Below, piece after piece: positions 45,700 through 56,900 of a stretch of 64,000 nt of DNA; within the stretch, counting starts at the first letter, position 1; each line of letters begins with the position of its first letter. The stretch spans positions 1,116,001-1,180,000 of the forward strand of contig JAPWGK010000010.1 in assembly GCA_029641185.1 (NCBI GenBank), given 5' to 3'. The notes under the pieces are model-generated. The model saw nothing but the letters and a program-made list of their open reading frames with translations, did not search any database and was not told the DNA's origin. The DNA comes from Pseudofabraea citricarpa (lineage: Eukaryota; Ascomycota; Leotiomycetes; Helotiales; Dermateaceae). Made by a program: the position numbers and the translations under genes.

Positions 45700-47640
45700 G
45701 AAACGAACGCAATCGAACACAGGTCTATGTATTCTTTAGCTTTAAAACAGAGTAAATTCCAGCTAGAATTAATAATTCTACAGGGTGCAATTATCTTCCA
45801 AATAACAAAGAGTCAAACTTTTCAGAAACCAAAAACTTCTTGTTACTAATAGCAAACGGAGGAGAATATCACATGACTGTGTTATACATGTTGCTATAAT
45901 TATATTAGTAACTTGTGATAATTCTATTATATTATATTTGTAGCCTTATAAGAACTTATATATATAAATTATAAATAGTCTAATAAACTACTCTAAAAAC
46001 AAATCCTACTTAAGAATTAAATAATTATCTGATAATAATATATTAGGTTAAATTATTTCCCTAGAGAAAACTAAACCATATATTAACTAAGATTATCTTT
46101 CTGAAAAATTTAGTAAATTATTAAATTATAGCTAGAATATCTAATAACTAAGAATATTAGCTTAAGTATAATCTTAAGTAACCTTATATTATATACAAGC
46201 GAGTACTCTTTAGATTTTACTAGAAGTAAATTATACTTTTTAATATTTTATAGTTTTATTAAAAGCTTATAAATCTTATAAATCCAAGTTATAACAATTT
46301 TAATAGTTATTTATAATATAAAAGCTAAATTAAAAATATAATTATCTATTAAATAAATGCATAACCTTCTAGAAGAGATTAAATTTAGAAATATTTAATA
46401 CATGAGATAAATCTCCTATTTTACATTATATATTAAATTTAATATTATTATAGAGACTTCGATAAAGTAAAAAGGGAGAAAAGCTATACTTGACTATTAT
46501 TTGGTAGGTAGTTGGACACTATAAATTTGTTTGCTCGCATAGCAAAGCGTAAGTGGCAATAGCGCCAACTACGTGCCCGGATTAAGGATAACATTTTACT
46601 AGAAATTGAACGTGTAAGCTCTGTTGTTATCCTGCTTATAAAACATATTAACCTTTCCATCCACAGATAATAATATAACAATGAATTTTATTGGTTTCTA
46701 CGTCTGAAACAAACCGCCTTTACACGAAGTCAATTTTTGCTTGCTTTCCTGGGAATAGCGACAATAATAAGTATGTTTAAGCTTGGGTCTTGTGTTTTCT
46801 TGAAGATCATTCGGATTCAGCTAGCTTCGATAACTAACTTACGCTGACTTGGCTGCTTAGACGCAAAATCACATGGCCATCAGGCTGGGATATTAACAAC
46901 TTGCCTATAGCTATTATCAGACAACCTGTTGAAAGCCTAATAGTATAGATAAGGACATATGAGCATATGCAAGCAAAAGCCAGCATTTATGCAAAGGCAG
47001 GTCAGTTTAAGGGTAAAAATGACAACCCAAGAATCCAGGGCGATAAGGATAAAGAACTTAGTGAGGTTAATCATGGTAGGCAAGGCAGACAAGACGAAGA
47101 AACCAGTGTTCGCAAGCAAGTCAGACAAATCGTTAAGGTTGAAAAGGTAAGAAAAAATAAGCGATTTAGCGACAAGAGTAGGCTTAGCGAAGATAAAGTA
47201 TCTAATGAAGACGAAGATATAGATATAATTCATATAATTTGAGCTTAGTCCAAGTTTCTGTCCTAAAACAACAGAAGGTTATAATAGCCTATAAAGGATA
47301 TAACTCTTAAGGCAAGACGAAGAGGAATATTAAGTCGAAATTCTAAGTTTCAAAAGGTTACTATTATAGTACGCAGTAGAAGGAGGGGATAGTTCCAAAA
47401 ATACATAGAAGGAAAACTTGAAGTTTATAGAAGAAAAGACATGATAAGTAGAATAAGATAATTCAGTCACTTTAACTTGTGGACGCCTATATTATTAACC
47501 TTACTTTAAGACAGCTGAGTCACTTTCCCACAAGTTAACAATAAAAGATCAAAGTTTGTATCTTATTAACAACTAGCCTAGTGAATCCTATCAATCACTA
47601 TTTAATAAGAGCTTAGAATATTATAGATTCTACCCTTTAT
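45700..47640. other. AT-rich island, probable decayed repeat DNA
   Basis: The segment 45850-46480 is extremely AT-rich and full of TAATA/TTATA words, and AT-richness persists more weakly to about 47640. Frames are closed everywhere in the AT-rich core. A less AT-rich part (46930-47260) holds a Lys/Asp/Gln-rich frame of 91 codons without a known domain, possibly a relic. Such islands in ascomycetes usually come from transposons mutated by RIP; no terminal repeats or reverse transcriptase motifs remain visible, so the origin is inferred. Confidence 0.55.
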
Positions 47641-48268
47641 AGCAAAGACAGCATACCAGCACGATACAAAGAGACAATCAGATCTCTACTATTCTCAGCC
47701 TCGCTCTTATCCATTTAACTGAGAATAGCTTTCTTTTACCAATCGCGCAAAATTTCAGCATAAAATCTTTCGTTGTTGAAACATACTGTAGTGTGAACAG
47801 ACAATAATGCGTCTTTAATAGACGGAGGGAAACAAGGCACAAACCCTCACTTTCGTGTTCGTATCCTCACTAATGATCGACAGTAGATTTGATGCGAAAC
47901 TCTTTCCTTCCGGTCGGTTAGCAGAATAGGGGGGGTAGCATGTGAGAGCTCGCTTCCCCATACTGTAGACGAAACAAGGAAATCCATGCGATTGGACCAG
48001 GCAAGAGGAGACGCAAGACAACGAATATCACAGCAGAACTTGCTGGGAAGTACCTAGAAGATAAGCGGTAATTCTCTTCGCAAGAGAGCAATACCAAAGA
48101 TAAAAACGTCATGCTATCATTTGATTATATGCTTAAGTAGGGACACATAAATTCACCAAAAGCCTCGAGTTCCCATTGAGTTCCGAAAACCTTTCTTCAA
48201 GAAAAGTCCCAGAGAGAAAGTTCACATCTCTCATCCAGATCGTCTTGAGAGTCCCTATAAACCAAAAA

Positions 48269-49603
48269 ATGGCATCTGAGGCTACACCACTCAAACCACT
48301 CACCAAAAAGCCAAGCAAAGTAGGCTTAGCCAAGTCACTCATAGGTGTTGGTATGGCTCTCTGCTACCTTAAAGATTTTGGGGCTCTCTAACAAAACAAT
48401 CATAGAGTTGGCATTTACGAAGCACCTTATGTCGGCTCCATTTCGTGGTCCCAAAGGTGCCGCAACCTATAAGCGAGACATATTATACGGATCCTTGAGG
48501 CAAATAATCAGCGGATACAATATCTCGCAGACACAATATTTATTGCCAAACACAGAACGTATATACAAATTGACCTGCAAAGCCAAGATACAGAAGCCGA
48601 TGAGTGTCGAGCTAGGGGGAGGTGGGAAAGGACACTGGATTGGAAGAGAGGATGCAAAGTTCGTTATGTTATACATCCATGGTATGATACCCTCTGTTGT
48701 TCTCCCCTTTTCAAAAACAAGATAAAAGCTGGGAATGAAGTATAAAATACTAACAAGATGAATGAAATAGGTGGTGGCTTCTATGCACCGGCAACATATG
48801 CACACTTGCAATATCAGTTTGACCTTGTCAAGACCCTTAACTCGACGGTTGCTACCAAAATGCCCCACTTGAAAGGGAGGAATAGCAACTTCGCGATATT
48901 CTCCCTACATTACACACTTGCACCACAAGCAACCCACCCCACACAACTTCTCCAAGCTGCACTGGCGCTTGACCATCTCCTGTCTACACGCGACCCAGGC
49001 AGTATTATCATTGCAGGGGACTCAGCGGGAGGCAATCTTGCTTCAGCTTTACTGCTGCACCTCGCTAACCCCCATCCGGATGTCCCTCCTGTCAATGTGC
49101 GAGGAGCGGGAAGAGCCAAAATACATGCAGCTCTTCTGATTTCTCCTTGGATATCTTTCAGTACCTCTACAACGTCAATGCACGAGAACGTACATGCAGA
49201 TTATGTCCCCCCTGTTGCTCTTACCAGGGCATCTGAGGCATATATACCCGCTGGAGCCAATCATGACATGTATTCTCAGCCTATACTTGCACCAGCTGAG
49301 GCTTGGAGTGAAGTAGCCAGTTCAGTGGTGAACGAGGTAATGATCTGGGGAGGAGGACATGAGGTCTTGAAAGATAGCATCGAGGAATTTGGGGAGAATG
49401 TTCGAAATGGGTTCCGGGCAGCAGAGGGAGGAGTTGAGGAGAGATGTAAGGTGGTGATCACACCTAAGCATGCACATGAGGAGATGATAATCGACAAGGG
49501 CTTCCTGGGAGGGGTCGTAGACAAGGGAACGGGAGCCTTAGTTGTGGAAGATTGGTTGAAAGGTGCATTAGTGAGAGGAGAAGGGATTATGAGAGGATTT
49601 TGA
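48269..49603 (+). CDS. HSL-family alpha/beta hydrolase (second copy in the window)
   Basis: Three exons (48269-48319, 48375-48681, 48771-49603) encode 396 residues of an alpha/beta-hydrolase fold 3 enzyme. The oxyanion motif HGGGF (residues 119-123) is split by intron 2, which explains why it is invisible in unspliced frames. The nucleophile elbow AGDSAGGNLASAL lies near residue 200. The acid and base are probably in WGGGHEVLKDSIEEFG (near 316) and PKHAHEEMII (near 352). The N-terminal part has the features of fungal steroid/esterase-like members (APFRGPKGAATYKRDIL). The first intron (55 nt, phase 0) is my inference: without it the N-terminal frame (MASEATPLKPLTKK then VGLAKSLIGVGMALCYLK) runs into a stop at 48390, so the alternative is a frameshift. 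It lies next to the AT-rich island and is only distantly similar to the hydrolase at 689. Confidence 0.82.
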
Positions 49604-50234
49604 TTTAAAATTTGTAAACAATTTGAAGTAGTCAACTTTGTAGGGCAAAAGGCAAATATCTTTCATGAAAGCCTGATATTCCTGTTAATATTAACTTGCA
49701 TTGAAGCATTTTAGCTACTAGTCGGTCCGCTGGAAATTCGGGCCCAGTTAATTTTGTAAATTGGTCTCTGGCATTAAAAGTAGAGGTGCTTTGCGAATAA
49801 TTAATAATTAATTGCCTTGATGGTCGAAGGTAAACTCTAGTTGGTCATGGTTGAACAAGCGGCGTGTGAGGGAGTGCGGGTTGCGGGCTAATTGTTCACC
49901 GCTCTCGGGGCAGAATGACTTAAACTGGATTAGATTAGATGCGAATGGTCATTCGCAATGAAGCAGGAACAATAGCACCACCACAATAACAATTACAACA
50001 AAACTACTCTCTCAATACAGCACAATACCAAAGCTGTCACCCATGAAAGAGGAATAGCCACCGGCGACTTCTGCGCCATCTTTTCCATTTTTAATTCAGC
50101 TCCCACTACTCCAACGAACTCTTTTCTACCCACCACGCAAAACTTCATCTTTCCAACCACCACCTTCTAGGGTCACGAACCTACCGCTCGAGAACGGAAT
50201 CATATACTTCTAAGCAATCGAATCCTAGCATACG
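49604..50234. other. Intergenic promoter region of the Sds3-like gene
   Basis: The 3' flank of the hydrolase is AT-rich. From about 49960 a CA/CT-rich leader leads to the start at 50235. No gene is seen. Confidence 0.5.
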
Positions 50235-51964
50235 ATGGCAATGAGTCCATCGCCGCAGCTGTCCCCTGATATGGGTGGCAGGATTGCGCTTATGCCGTCT
50301 CCTCCTCCGCAGCCGTCAAAACGAGATAAAAAGCGAGCCCAATTAGCAGAACGCCTTGCAGATATCACAACCCAGTTCTCCGCAAATCGAGATGCTCATT
50401 GCCGGCAAGAACTACTTGCGCTTCAAGTCGACCTAAACTTGATTTCCGAATCAGAAGTTCCTGCGAATGGCCCCCTCCCTGATCGAGGCGAGGACATTCG
50501 TAGCTTCGCCGATGAGCTTGCGAACCGGACCCTGATGAAGTCTATCGGACCAATTGGCGCTCCTGAGAGAGCTGGCAAGATCTACTCAGAGTTTGCAGCA
50601 GAAGTTAACGATGCTATCGAACAAAGAGACACCGATATGACGACACACAAGGCAAGATTCATCAAATCTACTTTTTATCCTCAAAACCTCTAACAATCTA
50701 TTAGAGAAACTTCGATACCGACATGGCCAAACTCGAGGCGAATCACGCATATAGGAAGAAGCTCGCAGAGAACGAACACAAATCACTATCTAGCACTTTA
50801 CGGGATCGCTTGATAAACAGCCTTAATTCCAAGAAAGCCCGACTTTCGAGAGATAAGGAGACAATCGAGATCACTGAAAGCAATGCTCTACTTCTTCATC
50901 CCAGCCAATACAGCATTCTGAATCCTGATAGCCCAGGCGGGCCGCCAAGCAAAAGGGCTACTAGACACAGACGAGAATTAGAGGATCTTCCAACTTTTGT
51001 GGAGGGCAAGCGCAAACGCAAGGCTGCTGATAGCGATGAATCTCCAGCTCCAACACACTCCGAAAAGAGACCCCGTCTTGAGCCCGGTACTAGCACTCCT
51101 GTTTATAACCCGGAAAAGCCATGGAGAAATGAACGATCAGAAGTTGAAGAAGCTCAGGTTAAGAGCAGCATTTACAGCATGGACAAGCTTTTCACAGACA
51201 AGGAACTCTCTCTGACATACAATGCTGCCGCACTTGCTGCACACAATTACATGGTACGGCATCCACCATTTGGAGACAGTAACGATCCTCAGGCCAATGG
51301 CATGAACGATACCGAGAACGGTAATGTCGGCATGGGCGACAACGAAAATGAAGATGGGGATGCGCCATCTCCTGTTGCTATGGAACGTCAATATTCACAT
51401 GCCACCCGTAGCACACGTAACGCCGGCATCTTCTCGACCGGAATGGGAGTTGATCACATCACTGATCTTAACTATCCATACACCTTGCAAGCTTTGACGA
51501 AACAGATTCCAAAGCTACCGCCAATGTTGACCAACTTTATGCAAAAAGCCTACGTAAAAGGCGATACTGCTGTTCAACCAGCTGCACTCTCAGCTGATGA
51601 AGTCGCCGCCGATCTGGACATTATTCGAAGGGGCCGGATCTTCAACGATGATCGTGGCTACGGACAGAATCTGGAGCTGCAAAATGGTGGAAGACATATC
51701 CTTGAGCATGCCGCCAAAGCTAAGCGAGGAGAACCTCATCCATCCCAAAAGCCTGGTTACTGGATCAAAGGTGACAACAAAGATATGCTCAGCAATTTGC
51801 GAGACGAGCTTGGCGATCCAGGTGCTGGTGCATGGGGCGAGCCTATGTCAAAGCAAAGCTCTAGGGGCGCGAGTGATATGGGTGGAACCCCAATGTCAAG
51901 ACAAGGGACTGGTGATGCACAAGTAAGTTCTAGAGGAAGAAAGGGGATTTCAAGGCTCGTTTAA
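50235..51964 (+). CDS. Sds3-like histone deacetylase complex subunit with a GC-AG intron
   Basis: Two exons (50235-50651 and 50705-51964) encode 558 residues. The region across the splice (FAAEVNDAIEQRDTDMTTHK, then NFDTDMAKLEANHAYRKKLA and LRDRLINSLNSKKARLSRDK) resembles the Sds3-like family of Rpd3/Sin3 deacetylase subunits, which act in transcriptional repression. The first part has a short Pro-rich start and a coiled-coil segment (KRDKKRAQLAERLADITTQ). Later come a basic KRKRKAADSDE nuclear signal, an acidic Asn/Asp-rich stretch and a conserved C-terminal part (PPMLTNFMQKAYVKGDT, PGYWIKGDNKDML). The intron (50652-50704) begins GCAAG after AAG, the consensus of the minor GC-AG class; no GT donor gives an in-phase join here. 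The family name is a moderate-confidence call from memory of the coiled-coil pattern. Confidence 0.65.
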
Positions 51965-52276
51965 GAGGTTATCACCGGTTCTTTCTAATGTTAGCTATGG
52001 TTTGTTTCATGGACAGGCTCGGGACTAGGCGTCGGAGTATCTGTTGATACAGCATTTGTATTCTGGGGATATCATGGGGAATGGTCATTTTGATTTGGTT
52101 TCGAGATTTTCACATTTACTTCTTCATGCGGCTTGATAGAATTGTTTCCAGCAGGAAATGGTGGATATTTGTAAAAGAAAAATCATGATTCATGCCTCAT
52201 TTGCTAAATTTAGAGACTCCAATACCAAGTACATATTCCCAATGCTAAAATGAAAGTATCCCAACGAATGTCTGTC
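51965..52276. other. Convergent 3' intergenic region
   Basis: About 310 bp between the Sds3-like and AsaB-like stop codons. AT-rich, with no gene. Confidence 0.5.
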
Positions 52277-53347
52277 TTATGGACCAAATACCAATGCTCT
52301 AACCTCAATGCTTTCTCGTCCCACAGCACCTTCTGGTGTTCTTGGATCAATAAACGCAGTATGCGGCACCCTCCCTCCTTGTACCTTGCTACCCTGCGTT
52401 AGAACATCACTATCAAAGCACTCCAATAGTAGTCGCTCATCATTCTTCATGCCCGATAAGTAGTGCCATTTTTGGCCTTCATTGTATCGAATGCCGGCCG
52501 TCTGACCTGTGACGGTTGGGTAGCGATGCTCTACAGGTACCACATCCGCATCTTCTACAGATGCGGAGGAAGCAAAAGCGAGAGGAGAACCTTGGACAGG
52601 ACCATTTAAGGGTCGCCAGATGTTGATGATTCGATAGCGACCTTGCAAAAGCTTCTCGGCTTCTTCGGGCAAGTGTTTATGGACGCGCTGTTTTGCAGAT
52701 GCAGCTGTTTGATCAATGTGGACTCTTGTCACAGGAGCTCGGTGAGCATTGGGCAACGAACGACGGATGGTGTGGTCGAAAAAGAAAACCTTGTTGCTGC
52801 CCTCGACATTCTCCAGGATCAACTTCTCCAGCTCGGGGTAATAGTTCCGCTTGATGGACTCATCATCGGTGAATTCTTTCTCTGCTGACTCGGGCACTGA
52901 TGTAACCACGGCGAATGCGTCCTTGTCTAGATTGTACGAGGACTCTTGACCCCGGATGTCCTTGATGGGAACCTCGATATCGAAGTCGCCGAAGTTGCGC
53001 TGTGGTTGGCCCGCAGGAGGCTCTTCCACATAATTGAATGGGACTGAGCCGTCTTCTGGTGGTCGGAAGTAGTTTAATGTCACGACGGTATCCCCGCGTG
53101 GGATGAAGGTGCTAGAGACTTTTTGGTTGGACTGTTGAGTCGCCTCTGCTTCAGTGCGTGAGGATGCAGACAAGTTATGTGCTGCTGTAGCTTGGAGTGG
53201 TGCTGCGGTCGTCATGATGCTTCTTTTTGAGAATGCAAAAGTAGACAATGATCTAGTGGCGAGTGTCTTAAACGTCTTGAACGGTGTAATACACTGAGCT
53301 GCTGTGAGATTATGGATATTAGCCAGAGGGGAGTTGAAGCATAGCAA
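52277..53347 (-). CDS. AsaB/CmcJ-like oxidoreductase (hydroxylase/desaturase family)
   Basis: A single exon encodes 356 residues. The body matches the fungal hydroxylase/desaturase family named after AsaB, related to the 7-alpha-cephem methoxylase CmcJ and fungal gibberellin GA4 desaturase. Signature stretches are TVVTLNYFRPPEDGS, FFDHTIRRSLP, APVTRVHIDQTAASA (H-x-D, likely metal ligands), RYRIINIWRPLNGPVQGSPL, KWHYLSGMKNDERLLLECFD and GRVPHTAFIDPRTPEG (distal His). Members are thought to be non-heme iron enzymes that modify small molecules, often in secondary metabolism, but no biosynthetic cluster surrounds this gene, so the substrate is open. An upstream Met gives 44 extra residues (MLCFNSPLANIHNLTAAQ, then a Ser/Thr/Arg-rich stretch) that could be a mitochondrial presequence; the shorter start at 53215 (MTTAAPLQ) fits other family members. 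It diverges from the AT-hook gene. Confidence 0.85.
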   Translation of the reverse strand: MLCFNSPLANIHNLTAAQCITPFKTFKTLATRSLSTFAFSKRSIMTTAAPLQATAAHNLSASSRTEAEATQQSNQKVSSTFIPRGDTVVTLNYFRPPEDGSVPFNYVEEPPAGQPQRNFGDFDIEVPIKDIRGQESSYNLDKDAFAVVTSVPESAEKEFTDDESIKRNYYPELEKLILENVEGSNKVFFFDHTIRRSLPNAHRAPVTRVHIDQTAASAKQRVHKHLPEEAEKLLQGRYRIINIWRPLNGPVQGSPLAFASSASVEDADVVPVEHRYPTVTGQTAGIRYNEGQKWHYLSGMKNDERLLLECFDSDVLTQGSKVQGGRVPHTAFIDPRTPEGAVGRESIEVRALVFGP

Positions 53348-53923
53348 TATATAGTCTTCAGAGAGTCGGAGTTAAGTGCCAAGGGAATACTGCTCAAGTC
53401 GCTATTGTAAGCAGAGAATGTCACGTCATGAGGACTCCTTAGAAATCGAAAAAAAGACTCAAGTGTAGTTTTGCACCACAAGTAGCAATCGATCAAGAAA
53501 CCATTACTTATCCTCTTCCCCGCGCCGGGCTCTGTCTGCCGAGGGGTCGCAAAGGGCGTGGTGGCGGGGATCACGCAATTGCTTTGATAAAAACTTCCCA
53601 ATTTCGTCATGCATCTTGATATCTGGCCGCGGAAGTGGTGTGGCTGTACTGGAATCCCGGGTGTTCTTTAGAGCGGCTCAGCTGGAGATGAGTCAGCCAT
53701 AGCCTGGACACAACAGGACACGCTAGACCAACTCCCGCGCGCTAACCGCTGGACCCTGGTTTCGGCGTTTGTTTTGTTTACTTTCACATCGTCCTCCAGT
53801 CACGTTGAGTTTCATAATTCTTAGCAGTACAATTGATAAAGAAATGCCTATGTTGCATTAAGACGCGCTCTGATTCCGACCGCCTGAACACGGCAGATAC
53901 ACAATTGACGCGATTTTGATCCA
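53348..53923. promoter_or_regulatory. Divergent promoter of the AsaB-like and AT-hook genes
   Basis: About 580 bp between two oppositely oriented starts. Includes a GC-rich stretch near 53515-53570 and no TATA box. Confidence 0.4.
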
Positions 53924-56900
53924 TTGCTCTCTCGCGGCATCATGCCCTTCAACATGGATGAGACGTTGCTGTCGTCGCCAGATCCACTCGGAGACTCTTC
54001 AATCTTTATATCTCCGCCGAAGCCACGTACAACGAGAGCCCGGAGCTCTCTTGGAGCCTCACCCAAAAAACAGACATTTGAGCTGGATGTAGGGAATGAA
54101 CTCTCGCCGCAGAAGATTAGAGTAACAGTGGAAGCTGGTGAAGATATCGAGAATACATATACACATCATGTTGACCGCAGACCTGTGTCGCCCACACCAT
54201 CCAGACGACCGATCAGCCGCAGAGAACGGACTACCACGACGACTATCCCGGTCAAAGGACTTTCAGATACTGAGATTGAGGAAGAGAAAGAAGTTGTGAC
54301 TCCAAAGAGAGGCAGAGGTAGACCAAGGAAAAACTCAGGAACACCTGTTGCGGCAAAGAAGAAAGGACGCGCGGGTACACCCGTCAAGAAAGGCCCAGGT
54401 CGCCGAAAATCCATAGGTACTTTGGTAGACGGCGATGATTCCGGGGATGGCGATTTCAACACGGCCAGGGGCGTGGATGTAGGAAGAGGAAAAGGCAGGT
54501 CTCGATCAAGATCAGTAAAGGGAAAATCAGCAGCTCCCGGTGAATCTTCAACAAGCAAGCCGAATAAGCGCGGGCGAAGGAAGAGCCTTGTGCCAGAAGA
54601 GGTCACTATTCTTGCAGACCAGTCCGCTGGATATGAGGAGCCGGTTGAACAGAACGAAGAGCATGCACTAGAACTTTCTGGGGTTCTTTCCACGATTGAC
54701 CATAATACACATATTACTCCCTCTGCCTATTCTACAATTCGCTCAACAACGACAACAGCCGACGATTATGTCGAAGAGCCAGACATTATACTTGCAGTCT
54801 TTGACCCCGACGATGCAACCCCTCGAAAGACTGGGTGGTCAAGTCCACGGACAGCTGATGGATCAAGGCTTTCAAGCTCAATTCGACGAAGAACCAAAGG
54901 TCGATCGCCCTCTCTTTCTTCCGAGCAGTCCGACCCAAATTCATTGAGAGACCAAGATCTTGAGGGGCAATCACCCGAGAAAAATGACAGGCTCTCCGAT
55001 AATGAAGAGGGGGCTGATATCGACAACTACCACTATCATGGGGATGAAAATGACGAAGAGGCTCCGGAATTTGATACCATCCTTGAAAGTGAAGGCTTCA
55101 GTATGATCTCTGTAGACTCTGTCCCATCACTACGAAAGCATCTCAGCAGCCCGGCAGTACAGGAAAACCCAACTCCAGCAGGCGCACCAAGGAATAAAAG
55201 CCTTCTCTCTATCAGAGATGATGTACAGAATGACTCTTTTTCAAGTGTACCAGCCGAAGTTCTTGAAGCGGCAACACCAGCACGTCCACCCCCGAACCAA
55301 AGGCTTCTATCAGTGCAGCAGTTCCAACATGACGATTCTTTCTCGAGCATTCCACCTGAAATACTAGAAGCAGCAACTCCGGCTCCTGCACCACAGAGCA
55401 AGAACCTCTTCCCGACAAAGACCAACAATAATTCTGACATTTTCCATGGCGCTTCAACACTAGAACAAAAGTCGCACGTCTCTAAATTGCTTTCAAAGAA
55501 GAATACCCATATCGATGACTCGTTTTCAAGCATTCCATCAGAAGTCCTCGAAGCTGCTACTCCAAGACCAGTACGAAATCCACACACATCAACAAGGGCA
55601 GAAATTACGGAAACCAATGAAAATTCTTTCTCTGCCATACCTTCGCCAATCCTAGACGAGATGACTCCTGGTCCCGCGCACCAGTTCTCCTTCAAACCAA
55701 CCTCAAAATCTTGGACTACTACTGCTATAGCTAATGAAAGCTCTCCGTCTATTATACAGTCATCTACCTCCTCGGGCGCCCCTCCAAGGCTTCCTACTCC
55801 TGAGGATACACCATCACCAATAGCCGAGCTTTCTGCCAGTCCAGACCAAAACTCGAGTACACAGGCTCAAATTATGCCTCAGATCATAGTTGCGACAGGT
55901 CGAGATCCAGTCGAATCTTCTTTCATAGGCTCTCAAATGCGCTCTTCGCCACCATCAGCTGCTCCACGCCGTTACACCTACGGCAATCAATTGGGCCCCC
56001 AACCCTCACTATATCCAAACCTCAATGTGACGCCTTTGATAGAATTCTCTTCTCCGTCCTTACCACCTCCACTTCCACAACATCCCTTTCAACTCAACGG
56101 GCTTAAGCTCGGGCAGCGCCCGGCTTTGTCCCCTATTGCACGTACAGGGCGCGCCCTTCAGGATCTAATCATCCCTTCTTCGCCTCGCAACCGAGCCCAA
56201 AGTCTTGGAAGCCCATTTAAAAGTCCAATGGAGCGCAAGTCATCTAGTGTATCTCGCGAATCTCAGAAGGAGCTCGAGTTCCGTGAAGAATGCCGTGTTA
56301 AGCCACTCCCTAAGCTCGATTTGGAGCGCCACCTATTCTCTAATCATGCTGTGAAGCAAGCTTTAGGTAGTTCTATGACAAGCCATTCTCAGAGCCACAG
56401 TTCTAGATCTTCACCGCATAGCAAGTCCCCAGGGTCAAGCCGTGACGATGATCCATTCGAAGATGATGTCGCACGGCAGTCACGTTCTCCGTCACCAGCA
56501 GAAAAGCAGGCATACAGCCTAGAAATGCCCAGTAATCGTCGCCGATCAGATCCCAATTTGCTCAACACAGAATCGCAAAACGTTTCGCTGCTGAGTGAAA
56601 ATGCCATGAGCTGGCAAGCCGATATTAATACTCCAGCAAAATATCCAGCAGATGAAACTCCTCGCCCATCTTCGAACAAAAGGAACTCGGGGCTGAGCTA
56701 TCAGAGATCAAGAGAAGGTATGCAAACCTGGGAGCATAGATGCGCTGAAGATAGGGCTCCTGTTAGTCAGCAGACGGAGTCTTCAACAGCCAAGAACAAA
56801 GCCGCCGTTCTTGATTTAGAAAATGAGAGACAACGCTGCGATGATGGACGAGGACCTGCTGCCAACGACGATGAGGATTACTCATTACTACTTGAGACCA

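Noticed and set aside
46967..47242. Lys/Asp/Gln-rich 91-codon frame beside the AT-rich island
   Set aside because: It could be a relic of a transposon protein, but no gag, integrase or reverse transcriptase motif can be seen, so it is mentioned only as part of the island.
54166..54693. 175-codon minus-strand open frame
   Set aside because: It is antisense to the AT-hook protein and has only Ser/Leu/Phe-rich shadow composition.
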